A stretch of DNA of 21,225 bases. Origin: Eubacterium sp. UBA3782 (GTDB lineage: Bacteria > Bacillota > Clostridia > Lachnospirales > Lachnospiraceae). This document shows positions 1 to 8,056 of the stretch, piece after piece (the first letter of the stretch is position 1; each line of letters starts with the position of its first letter). Under the pieces are notes generated by a model. That model made no database searches. It saw only the letters and a list, made by a program, of their open reading frames with translations, and had not been told where the DNA came from. The stretch is from positions 1-21,225 of the forward strand of contig DFFG01000063.1 in the NCBI GenBank assembly GCA_002368795.1. Direction: 5' to 3'. A program made the translations under genes and the position numbers.

Positions 1-53
1 AGAGCATTCGGCTGTTAACCGAAGGGTTGTTGGTTCGAGCCCAACTCGGGGAG
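1..53 (+). tRNA. tRNA-Asn (anticodon GTT), 3' part, cut by window start
   Basis: The anticodon stem (TTCGG at 7-11 with CCGAA at 19-23) encloses the loop CTGTTAA, so the anticodon at 14-16 is GTT and reads Asn codons. A five-base variable region follows. The T-arm is GTTGG, TTCGAGC, CCAAC (29-45), and the 3' acceptor strand TCGGGGA (46-52) is followed by discriminator G53. The CCA end is not encoded (CTT follows), so it would be added by tRNA nucleotidyltransferase. The D-arm start and 5' acceptor strand lie outside the window. Confidence 0.93.
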
Positions 54-62
54 CTTTTTAAG

Positions 63-92
63 CAGTTGTCCAGATGGACAGCTGTTTTTTTT
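63..92 (+). terminator. Rho-independent terminator after tRNA-Asn
   Basis: The 9-bp stem CAGTTGTCC (63-71) pairs with GGACAGCTG (76-84), with one G-T wobble and a four-base loop. Eight T residues follow (85-92). It ends the tRNA transcript about 10 bases after the tRNA and separates it from the large surface-protein gene. Confidence 0.9.
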
Positions 93-186
93 ATGTAATT
101 ATAGTCTGGCCGGGAAATATATGTTACCATTATTACAGTGCCAAAATTAAAATTTTGTATTTTGCTTAGAATCGTGACACCAGGAG

Positions 187-231
187 AAATCCGTGACGAA
201 ACGGAAAGCCTTACAGATCAGATCCGGATTT
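187..231 (+). promoter_or_regulatory. Leader of the surface-protein gene with two mutually exclusive hairpins
   Basis: The 189 bases between the tRNA terminator and the gene start hold no other gene and no convincing -35/-10 pair. They do hold competing pairings. TCCGT (190-194) can pair with ACGGA (201-205) around the loop GACGAA. Alternatively AAATCCG (187-193) can pair with CGGATTT (225-231), followed by the T-rich stretch TGATTTTG. Both use the same 190-193 bases. This resembles an attenuator-type leader, but the T tract is interrupted and no known riboswitch core is visible, so a regulatory role is inference. Confidence 0.25.
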
Positions 232-281
232 TGATTTTGCGCCTGCTTGAAACTTCATTCAGCAACAGGAGGAAACCGTTA

Positions 282-3200
282 ATGAAACGTACATGGATGA
301 GCAAAGCGCTGGCATTTATTCTTTCGCTCTCAATGGCCCTTTCTTTTTGTGTCCCGGCTTATGCAGGACCGGAGGAAGAAACAGCTGCATCTGAGTTCGT
401 GACAGAGGCAGTTGAGGAAACAGAGGTCGAGGAGCCTGCCGATGAAGCAGTGACAGAGACTCCAGAGGAAGTATCAGCTTCCGTGGAAGAGGAAGCTGCT
501 GAACCAGAAGAGCCTTTTTACGAGGAAGTGATCGAGGCTGAAACGGAAGAATTCCTTTCGCCGGCAGAGAACCAGGAAACAGAGCCGGTTCCGGAAGACG
601 AAATCGGGACGGACGGAGAAGATGACGAGGAACAGCCGGAGCATGTAGATGTATGGATCAATACAGAATCCGGTTATCACCTGTTTTCAGATGAGACTTC
701 ATTCAGGGTCTCTCTGGATGTGAACGGGGAATATGATACCGTTCAGTGGTCTGTTTATTTAGGAAAGCAGACAGACGAAAACTCTGAAACAGAAAAGATC
801 ACGGAAGATCTTTCGGCGGGTTATCTCGTCTATGAAGGTGCATCTGCGCAGATTAATGTACGGCAGATTCTGGCAGACTATCTGAATGATCTGCCAGTTT
901 CCCAGGCAAGGATCATAGTAAGTGCAGCTGTATTCACAGACGGGCAGGAGATCGGTTCGGCTGAAGAACATTACGAGATCATAGAACCATACTGCAGCGT
1001 AGATGTTGGATTTTATGAGAACTTAAACAAGATCGTACAGAACGTTCCATATACGGTAGATTCTCATATCCAGGCTCCGGTTTATAATGCAGAAAACCCG
1101 GATGGTAATTATGAAAATTACGTTGACCTCACATCTATAACCAGTTCAGACGAATCAATCATCACAGGCTTCTTTAATGAAGAATCTCAAATATGGGAGA
1201 TAACGACTCATGCAGCCGGAACCGCAACGCTGACATTTAACTATGAATGCCAGGCGTATCCGGAGTTTAATGGTTCTGTCACCCGAGATTTCCTTATTGT
1301 AGACCGGGAATACAGGATCTGGAGCGTGGACCCTGCTAATAATACCAAATATATGTTTCCTGGGGAACAGAAAGACTTTACGATCCGGTTTTATGGTACA
1401 GTCAGCACGGAGTATGGCGCCATTTCTGTGCATGAGCTTGAGGAAGGTGATTCCTTCAGCTATGAACTGGGTTCCTGTCCGGAAGGATGTGTGATCCGGA
1501 TTGATCCGGATGACCCGCTCAAGTTTACGCTGATAATGCCGGAAACTGCAGGCGAAAATGAAGATGTCTGGTTAAAGGCAACGTTTAAGGATTCCCAGGG
1601 AGAAGTTCTGTCCGAAGAATATTATCAGATCGCGACAGCAAGCACTTCCTATTACAAGACAGTTTTCTATGATGAAAACAATAATCCTCTCAATCGTATC
1701 AACATGACTGAGGGTCAAACGATGGTTCTCCGTCCGGAACTGTATCTGGTAACTTCAGACGGAGAGACTCTCTGCGAAAATGTGGATTGGTATAGTATTT
1801 CTGGTGGCGGTCCGGTATCAGTTGAGGATCGGGAAGACGGAACATACCTTCTCACTGCAATGTGGGTTGGCAATTCTACCCTGACTATCTGGTATACTGC
1901 TGACGGGCTGTCATCTGAAGACAGCATACCTCTTATAGTCAACAATGGGCCTATAGATGTCTGGATCAATACAGCAAGTGATTACCAGCTGTTCTCAGAT
2001 GAGTCTTCCTTCAGGGTCTCTCTGGGTGCGACCGGGGATTACGATACCGTTCAGTGGTCTGTGTATTTAGGAAAGCAGACAGACGAAAACTCTGAACCAG
2101 AAAAGATCACTGAAGATCTTTCGGCGGGTTATCTCGTCGATGAGGGTGCATCTGCTCAGATTAATGTCCGGCAGATCCTGGCAGACTATCTGAATGATAT
2201 GCCGGTGTCCCAGGCAAGGATCATAGTCAGGGCAGCAGTATTCTCAGACGGGCAGGAGATTGGTTCTGCTGAATACAGCTATACGGTAAGAGAACCCTAT
2301 TGTGATTTATTTTTTGGGTTTGAAGATGATGTAAACAAGATTGTACTGAACACTTCGACTGGTGCGAATTCCCACTTCCAGTGTCCGGTATATAACGCAG
2401 AATACTATTACGGGAATTATGACAACTATGCGGATATCACATCTGTATCCAGTTCAGACGAATCCGTTATCACGGTTACTCTTCGTGATGAGGGCTGTGA
2501 CATCTTTGCGCATTCCTTTGGAACAGCGACTCTGACATTTACCTATGAGTGCCAGAATTATCCGCAGTTCAGCGGCTCTTTTATAAAGACTTTCCTGGTA
2601 GTAGACCGGAATTATGGTATCGAAGCTGTGATTCCTGCTGATAACACTGACTATATGCTTCCCGGATCTGAGAAGGATTTTGCAATTCGTATTCAGCGTA
2701 TATTCAGTACAGAAAACAGCAGTGATATTTCTTATGATATTGCGGAAGGAGATTCTATTAACTATGAGCTGAGTTCCTGTCCGGAAGGGTGCGAGCTCAG
2801 CAAGGATCCGGATGATCCGCTCCGGTTCACGCTGAAGATGTCGGAAACTGCAGCTGAATACGAAGACGCATACCTGAGAGTATGGTTTACCGATGCCAAC
2901 GGGGAAATCCTTGGAGAGAACAGTGTCAGGATTGCCACGGCACGCAGTTCCTATTACCGCACGGCTCTTTATGATGAGGAAGGAAAACCGCTCAACGACA
3001 TCAGCATGATCGAGGATCAGAAGACCCTTCTCCGCCCGGAACTGTATCTTGTAACAGCAGATGGGGAGTCTCTGTGCGAAAATGTGGTCTGGGATGAATT
3101 GACAGGCGGTAGTCTGCTGTCAATCGAGGCCCAGGGTGACGGTACGTTCCTTGCCACGGCAGTGGGGGGCGGTACCGGCAGCCTTGGTATCTGGTATCAG

Positions 3201-6200
3201 GTTGATGGATCGTCTTACAGTAACTGGATCCCCCTTATGGTTGCACCCAATAACTGCGTACATGAGTGGACCACATCTCTCCGGGCAGTGCCTACAGAAA
3301 CCGAACCCGGGGAGGTAGTCCAGACCTGCAGCATCTGCGGAAAAGAGATATCCCAGGAGGTTCACCTTCCCATGTACGGGCAGACGTCCTACATGGATTC
3401 GGATGAAGAATTCCTGTATTTATTCGATCGTATCTTCCATTATCGTCTGAACCAGATGGCGCAAGTGGATGCACGCAGCATCGTTAACTTTACACGCCTT
3501 TTCTATAATATTGGCAATGAGTATATGCCAGTTTATATTAGCAGGCAGAAACTCCTGGATAAGATCGACTCCCTCTTTGCTGTTCACAGTGGAGTAGAGA
3601 GTTATCTCGAGGAAGAGGATGATATTCTGGTCGATCAGGAGCACGATGGAGTGGTATTCATGGGACCGATCCCCAGTTACGGTGATTCGGTATCCGTCCA
3701 GCTGCTTAGCACGGAGCGTACAGCTGAGGGCAGAACGCTTCATGGCAAATGGCTGGAAGAGCCCGGCACGAAGGTGCGGCTGGTTCTTGATGCAGATCAT
3801 CAGATCCAGGCCTATGAGGCGGATGTGGACGAGATCACAATTACCTTTGACGGACTGGATAACTCGGGCCTGAATTACAGCTGGGACAGCATTGCATATG
3901 ACCATATGATGCTGTATTACGATGTCTTTAAGAATGGAGAATATGTCACTGGAAGCGGCCAGGGAACAAACGCTAAGATCAGTGAAGATACGGTGCCCTG
4001 GTACAATCTCCTTTCTGATGTTCTGGGGAGCAATGCAGGAGAGGGAACCTATGATGTAACGGTTGCTTTAGAAGTATATGATGAGGATGACAACCTGATC
4101 GCCAGAGGCGTTAATTCGAGCGGAAGTTTTACAATAAGCGGCTTTGATCTGGTTAGTCTTCCTTTTGAGTACGGTCCGGAAGGGCGTGATGTGCTGATCG
4201 GAGATGAAGGATATTCTATTTATACGAATGTCGATACACGTTTCGATGTAGCGGTCGACGGCCTGGACGAGCCGGTTAATGTGAATGTATATAACCTGGT
4301 ATATATCACAGAGATTGAAAATTCTGATCCTTCTGTTCTGTCAGTGTCGAAAAATGAAGACGCTAATGATTATGTTGTAAAAGGATTGAAGGCAGGAACC
4401 TCTCAGCTGACTTTGCATTATACCTACAGGGGAGAGGAAAAAACATATTCTTATCCCGTAAACGTACTGGATACTTATTACGAGTACAAGCTGGATTATG
4501 AATGGCCGTATCTGTTTTCCAGTTATTCAGACGGGCAGACGATTGAGATGGTTTCCGGCGAAGAAGTCGATGTAACTGCTGCCATCTGCGAATATAAGTA
4601 TAATCCAGAGACTGAAACCTGGGACAATATGGGAGATGTTACCGATCAGGTAGAGTTTACGTGGACGAATCCCTTGTATCCGGAAGGAGACGGTCCATTG
4701 CAGATAGAAGCAGACGGGAAGTACTGCAAGGTAACGGCAAAATCGACAGATGTTACCCGACTGGCTATGCTGACGGTCGTCGTCGAAAAAAACGGAAATA
4801 GGTGTGTGTCGAGACCTGCTTCAGATGGCGGCTTTGTTGCCTACATCTACAAGGAACTGTATCGGCAGAAGATCTTTGTGAATGGATCTGAGGCTGATGG
4901 TACCGGCAATACCGTGCCGATCCTTCTCAAGGAGGACGAGACAGCAGAGATCCGGCCTGAGGTATGGCTGGATAAAACCAGTGGTGTAAGGGAGGATGTA
5001 GATACTGTTTATTGTTATCTGTCTCTTTCTGATCACGTGGTCGAAGCCGTTGGTGAGCCGGTTCAGATCGGGGATCAGACCCTGATGAAAACTCCCATTA
5101 CACTTACGAGAAGGGGAACTGGCCGCGCAGAGGGCTATCTTACTTTATTCAATGCGGAAGGCGAAAGATTAGGATTTAAGATTCTGAAGTTTGTAGCTGA
5201 TGAGGAGGCAGAGAAGGACTTTGCCTTCATGGAAGTCAAGACCACAGTTGATTATCAGCCAGCCTTTGCTGAGGGTACAAGCATTCTGCCCGGCGCCACA
5301 TATACTGCGGTAATCACGGCGCATAACGATCTGGCATATGATTTTGATAATGTCAAACCGTTCTTCCAGATGTATGATACTTCTTCGAACAAGTGGCTTA
5401 GTGAAGAGGGAAAGATCATTTCACTTGCCTCCGGCGAAACAAAGCAGTTCACACTTAGCCTTACTGTACCGGAAGGATACTTTGAAGAAGGTGCTGTAGT
5501 TGGTGTCACGGCAGGTGTCGGAAGAAATGCCTACAGCAGTGTGAAATATGCAGGACAGCATACAGTGACAGGCTATGTCAGCGAGAAGGCTCAGGATTCA
5601 GAGATAACTGTGAAAACGACTGGTGCAGATCAGGCATTTCTGGATGAGTATACTTTTAAGGCTGAGGCATCAGATCTTCCAGAAGAAGCTGAGCAGACCC
5701 TTGTAGAATCCCTTGTCGGCGGAACAGTCCTGAATGTTGACGAGGTACAGACCTACGAGCTGGAGTTTGTCGATGCAAACGGGAACGCCGTACCGATCAG
5801 TGCCGAAGATGGAAAGGTCTTTGTAGTGACCATTCCGGTTACGGAAGAATGGGCGGAGGATGAGATCGGTGTATATTACTATGATGACATCGCAGGGACG
5901 TTCGAGAAGGTCGGAAGCAGTGTCGACACTGTAAACCATACCGTTTCCTTTACGGCCACCCATTTCAGTAGCTATTCCGTCGTTCACATGATTGTACACA
6001 GGCACACTTGGGAAGATGGAGAAATCACAAAGGAGCCGACCTGCACAGCGGAAGGAAGCAGGAAACGTAGTTGCTCTGACTGCGGAGAAACTGAGATAGT
6101 AAGTATACCGGCATTGGGTCATTTGTACGAGGCACAGGTCACGCCTGCAACGACCAGCGAGGATGGCCTGGTCGAAATGAAATGCACCAGGTGTGGAAAA

Positions 6201-6983
6201 ATTTTAAGCACCACGGTTATACCGATGGCATCGGAGATCAAGCTGGCAGCAGCATCCTATGTCTATGACGGCAAGGTTAAGAAGCCTGCAGTGACGGTAA
6301 AGGACAGTGCAGGAAATGCCATTGACACCGAGTTTTATACTGTCAAATATGCTACTGGCAGAAAAGCCATCGGCCAGTATGCGGTAACCGTTACTTTCAA
6401 TGGTCATTATTCCGGGACAAAAGAATTATCGTTCAAGATCATCCCGCCGGCGACAAAGGCATCTCTGGCAAACACAGCCTCCGGCGTACAGATCAAGTGG
6501 AACAAAGTCTCCGGTGTGACCGGCTATGTCATCTACAAGGGCGGCAAGAAATATAAGACAGCCGCTGCAACGTCAACTTCCTATATTGATACTGCAGCAA
6601 AGACAAACGGGACGACCTACACCTATAAGGTCTATGCCTACAAGAAGGTAAACAACACCAATATTTACAGCAAGGCATCTGCATCTGTAAAATATGTCTT
6701 CCTGACCCGTCCGACCGTAAAGAGTGCCAAGAACAGTGCCAGCCGAAAGATGACGGTGACCTGGAACAGAAATACCAAGGCGACCGGATATCAGATTAAG
6801 TATGTGACCGGATCCACGACAAAGACGGTAAAGGTCACATCCAACAAGACGGTTTCAAAGGTCATCAGCAGCCTTGCCAAAGGCAAGACTTACAAGGTCT
6901 ATGTGAGAAGCTATAAGACCGTCAGCGGCAAGACCTATTACAGTGCATGGAGCGCAGCGAAATCGGTCAAGATAACAAAGTAA
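282..6983 (+). CDS. Giant secreted multidomain surface protein with tandem duplication, CxxC repeats and C-terminal Fn3 domains
   Basis: This encodes 2,233 aa. The ATG at 282 is chosen because AGGAGG lies at 267-272 and a clear signal peptide starts there (basic MKR, hydrophobic core, AYA cleavage site after residue 28). The in-frame GTG at 138 lacks both. Residues 29-122 are very rich in Glu. Residues 123-558 and 559-about 990 form a tandem duplication of Ig-like beta-rich sequence. From residue 994 there is a His-Trp...CSICGK element, then a long beta-rich middle. Two more CxxC elements follow (about 1906-1980; CSDCG and CTRCG), then an MBG/YDG-like module (about 1985-2053) and two fibronectin type III modules (about 2055-2233) rich in Lys and Thr. 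No LPXTG motif or C-terminal membrane anchor is seen, so it is either released or held non-covalently, perhaps by the basic C-terminus. A role in adhesion or surface display is inferred from architecture; the ligand is unknown. Confidence 0.85.
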   Translation: MKRTWMSKALAFILSLSMALSFCVPAYAGPEEETAASEFVTEAVEETEVEEPADEAVTETPEEVSASVEEEAAEPEEPFYEEVIEAETEEFLSPAENQETEPVPEDEIGTDGEDDEEQPEHVDVWINTESGYHLFSDETSFRVSLDVNGEYDTVQWSVYLGKQTDENSETEKITEDLSAGYLVYEGASAQINVRQILADYLNDLPVSQARIIVSAAVFTDGQEIGSAEEHYEIIEPYCSVDVGFYENLNKIVQNVPYTVDSHIQAPVYNAENPDGNYENYVDLTSITSSDESIITGFFNEESQIWEITTHAAGTATLTFNYECQAYPEFNGSVTRDFLIVDREYRIWSVDPANNTKYMFPGEQKDFTIRFYGTVSTEYGAISVHELEEGDSFSYELGSCPEGCVIRIDPDDPLKFTLIMPETAGENEDVWLKATFKDSQGEVLSEEYYQIATASTSYYKTVFYDENNNPLNRINMTEGQTMVLRPELYLVTSDGETLCENVDWYSISGGGPVSVEDREDGTYLLTAMWVGNSTLTIWYTADGLSSEDSIPLIVNNGPIDVWINTASDYQLFSDESSFRVSLGATGDYDTVQWSVYLGKQTDENSEPEKITEDLSAGYLVDEGASAQINVRQILADYLNDMPVSQARIIVRAAVFSDGQEIGSAEYSYTVREPYCDLFFGFEDDVNKIVLNTSTGANSHFQCPVYNAEYYYGNYDNYADITSVSSSDESVITVTLRDEGCDIFAHSFGTATLTFTYECQNYPQFSGSFIKTFLVVDRNYGIEAVIPADNTDYMLPGSEKDFAIRIQRIFSTENSSDISYDIAEGDSINYELSSCPEGCELSKDPDDPLRFTLKMSETAAEYEDAYLRVWFTDANGEILGENSVRIATARSSYYRTALYDEEGKPLNDISMIEDQKTLLRPELYLVTADGESLCENVVWDELTGGSLLSIEAQGDGTFLATAVGGGTGSLGIWYQVDGSSYSNWIPLMVAPNNCVHEWTTSLRAVPTETEPGEVVQTCSICGKEISQEVHLPMYGQTSYMDSDEEFLYLFDRIFHYRLNQMAQVDARSIVNFTRLFYNIGNEYMPVYISRQKLLDKIDSLFAVHSGVESYLEEEDDILVDQEHDGVVFMGPIPSYGDSVSVQLLSTERTAEGRTLHGKWLEEPGTKVRLVLDADHQIQAYEADVDEITITFDGLDNSGLNYSWDSIAYDHMMLYYDVFKNGEYVTGSGQGTNAKISEDTVPWYNLLSDVLGSNAGEGTYDVTVALEVYDEDDNLIARGVNSSGSFTISGFDLVSLPFEYGPEGRDVLIGDEGYSIYTNVDTRFDVAVDGLDEPVNVNVYNLVYITEIENSDPSVLSVSKNEDANDYVVKGLKAGTSQLTLHYTYRGEEKTYSYPVNVLDTYYEYKLDYEWPYLFSSYSDGQTIEMVSGEEVDVTAAICEYKYNPETETWDNMGDVTDQVEFTWTNPLYPEGDGPLQIEADGKYCKVTAKSTDVTRLAMLTVVVEKNGNRCVSRPASDGGFVAYIYKELYRQKIFVNGSEADGTGNTVPILLKEDETAEIRPEVWLDKTSGVREDVDTVYCYLSLSDHVVEAVGEPVQIGDQTLMKTPITLTRRGTGRAEGYLTLFNAEGERLGFKILKFVADEEAEKDFAFMEVKTTVDYQPAFAEGTSILPGATYTAVITAHNDLAYDFDNVKPFFQMYDTSSNKWLSEEGKIISLASGETKQFTLSLTVPEGYFEEGAVVGVTAGVGRNAYSSVKYAGQHTVTGYVSEKAQDSEITVKTTGADQAFLDEYTFKAEASDLPEEAEQTLVESLVGGTVLNVDEVQTYELEFVDANGNAVPISAEDGKVFVVTIPVTEEWAEDEIGVYYYDDIAGTFEKVGSSVDTVNHTVSFTATHFSSYSVVHMIVHRHTWEDGEITKEPTCTAEGSRKRSCSDCGETEIVSIPALGHLYEAQVTPATTSEDGLVEMKCTRCGKILSTTVIPMASEIKLAAASYVYDGKVKKPAVTVKDSAGNAIDTEFYTVKYATGRKAIGQYAVTVTFNGHYSGTKELSFKIIPPATKASLANTASGVQIKWNKVSGVTGYVIYKGGKKYKTAAATSTSYIDTAAKTNGTTYTYKVYAYKKVNNTNIYSKASASVKYVFLTRPTVKSAKNSASRKMTVTWNRNTKATGYQIKYVTGSTTKTVKVTSNKTVSKVISSLAKGKTYKVYVRSYKTVSGKTYYSAWSAAKSVKITK
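648..1955 (+). repeat. Tandem repeat unit A inside the surface-protein gene
   Basis: This is the first copy of a 1,308-bp (436-codon) unit beginning with the residues DVWINT and ending with an Ig-like strand before the second DVWINT. Comparing 735-920 with 2043-2228 by eye, I count 12 differences in 186 bases, about 94% identity. The rest of the unit is clearly more diverged. Confidence 0.85.
1956..3250 (+). repeat. Tandem repeat unit B inside the surface-protein gene
   Basis: This second copy of the unit is directly adjacent to the first and in frame with it. It shares DVWINT, the segment from YDTVQWSVYLG through SQARIIV, and the later landmarks FRLRPELYLVT-like, DGE(T/S)LCENV and the closing strand before PLIV/PLMV. 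Its end is set where similarity stops, just before the His-Trp/CxxC element at 3261. Confidence 0.8.
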
Positions 6984-7023
6984 AAGCGGCAAAAAGATAT
7001 TAAATTTACACCATTAACTTTAG

Positions 7024-7056
7024 GCGGCCTCCGGGTATTGAATACCCGGGGGCTGC
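7024..7056 (+). terminator. Strong hairpin downstream of the surface-protein gene, possible terminator
   Basis: The arms GCGGCCTCCGGGTAT and ATACCCGGGGGCTGC pair over about 14-15 bp with two G-T wobbles and a tiny TTGAA-centred loop. It starts 40 bases after the stop codon and before the next gene's promoter, which fits a terminator. The following sequence (ATTGCGTTAG) lacks a T run, so it may be a weak or factor-assisted terminator, or a 3'-end stabilising hairpin. Confidence 0.45.
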
Positions 7057-7107
7057 ATTGCGTTAGCTAAGAGCACCAGCTGCACTACGGATTTTTGATC
7101 CATATAG

Positions 7108-7136
7108 TTGCCAAAATCGGATAATTTGTTTATAAT
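7108..7136 (+). promoter_or_regulatory. Sigma-A type promoter of the XRE-Uma2 gene
   Basis: TTGCCA (7108-7113) and a perfect TATAAT (7131-7136) are separated by 17 bases. The predicted start is near 7143, giving a leader of about 55 bases. It matches housekeeping consensus at 11 of 12 positions. I saw no obvious operator palindrome, though the gene product's own helix-turn-helix could act here. Confidence 0.75.
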
Positions 7137-7197
7137 AAAGCCATAACAAACCCAAAAATAAAAAACTGGTTCACAAATGGCATGACAGGAGATGGCA

Positions 7198-7986
7198 ATG
7201 AGACTGGAAGAAATGCTGAGACGAAAAAAGGAACTGGGTTACAGTAACGAGAAACTGGCTGAACTGTCAGGTGTACCGCTTGGTACGGTACAGAAGGTGA
7301 TGAGCGGCTCTACGAAGACGCCCAGGCAGAAGACACTGGAGGCACTGGCAAGAGCATTGACGGTTGAGAAACCGGCTGCATATCTGTACCCTGGACAAGG
7401 GATGGACGGCTGCGCGTTTACACTTAGGGAGGCTGCTGCGGAATACAGAGCAGAGAAGAAGGTTTATACCATCGACGATATTTATTCGCTTCCCGACGGT
7501 GTCAGGGCGGAGCTGATCGATGGGCAGCTTTTTTATATGGCATCGCCCACGAGAACACACCAGAAGATTACCGGTGAGATATACCTCGCAGTTGCCAGCT
7601 ATATTCGCGCCCATGGAGGAGAGTGTGAGGTTTATATTCCCCCATATGGGGTTTTTCTGAACGCAGATGACTCCATCTTTGTTGAACCGGATCTGACCGT
7701 GATCTGCGATCCCTCCAAATCAGAGGAAAAAGGGTGCGTAGGGGCACCGGACTGGATCGTTGAGGTGGTGTCACCATCTTCAAAACGGATGGATTATTCG
7801 ATCAAGCTTTTCAAATACCGCACAGCAGGCGTCCATGAATACTGGATCATCAATCCGGAAAAGAGGATCATAATGGTCTACCAGTGGAAGGATGGACAGG
7901 AGTCTGTAGAAATGTATTCATTTGAAGATGAGATTTCTGTTGGTATCTATCCGGATCTGCGGATCCGCCTGGCGGATGTGGTTTGA
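7198..7986 (+). CDS. XRE-family helix-turn-helix fused to Uma2-like PD-(D/E)XK nuclease domain
   Basis: This encodes 262 aa. The ATG at 7198 is preferred because AGGAG (7187-7191) sits six bases upstream; the in-frame ATG at 7192 abuts it. Residues about 1-56 form an XRE/Cro-type helix-turn-helix (LAELSGVPLGTVQKVMSG, then TLEALARAL). From residue 89 it matches the Uma2/DUF820 family: YTIDDIYSLPDGVRAELIDG, EPDLTVICD, then PDWIVEVVSPSS and KLFKYRTAGVHEYWIINP. Likely active-site residues are E105, D165, E189 and K203 or K206, the usual PD-(D/E)XK set, so the fold looks intact. Uma2 proteins are called putative endonucleases, but their function is unproven. It is monocistronic with a strong promoter; no partner restriction, toxin or antitoxin gene is adjacent. 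DNA targeting by the helix-turn-helix is inference. Confidence 0.85.
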   Translation: MRLEEMLRRKKELGYSNEKLAELSGVPLGTVQKVMSGSTKTPRQKTLEALARALTVEKPAAYLYPGQGMDGCAFTLREAAAEYRAEKKVYTIDDIYSLPDGVRAELIDGQLFYMASPTRTHQKITGEIYLAVASYIRAHGGECEVYIPPYGVFLNADDSIFVEPDLTVICDPSKSEEKGCVGAPDWIVEVVSPSSKRMDYSIKLFKYRTAGVHEYWIINPEKRIIMVYQWKDGQESVEMYSFEDEISVGIYPDLRIRLADVV

Positions 7987-8018
7987 AAGCACAGCTGACG
8001 CATTTTTGTAACTTTTAA

Positions 8019-8056
8019 GGCAGGGCATTCCTGCTTAGGAATTCCCTGCCAGTTTT
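8019..8056. terminator. Shared convergent hairpin between XRE-Uma2 and ECF S-component genes
   Basis: GGCAGGGCATTCC (8019-8031) pairs with GGAATTCCCTGCC (8038-8050), 13 bp with one mismatch and the loop TGCTTA. TTTT follows on the plus strand (8053-8056). The two genes converge here, so it can serve both. The TAA stop of the minus-strand gene (8035-8037) lies inside the loop. Confidence 0.6.

Noticed and set aside
170..240. Possible cyclic-di-GMP (GEMM-I) riboswitch, suggested by GACGAAAC and GGAAAGCC near a small hairpin
   Set aside because: The conserved core order (tetraloop stem, then ACGCAAAGCC with the second stem and GGxCTAA) is not met; only fragments resemble it.
138..281. 48-codon N-terminal extension of the surface protein from a GTG at 138
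   Set aside because: No ribosome binding site, and it would bury the clear signal peptide that begins at the ATG at 282, which has AGGAGG nine bases upstream.
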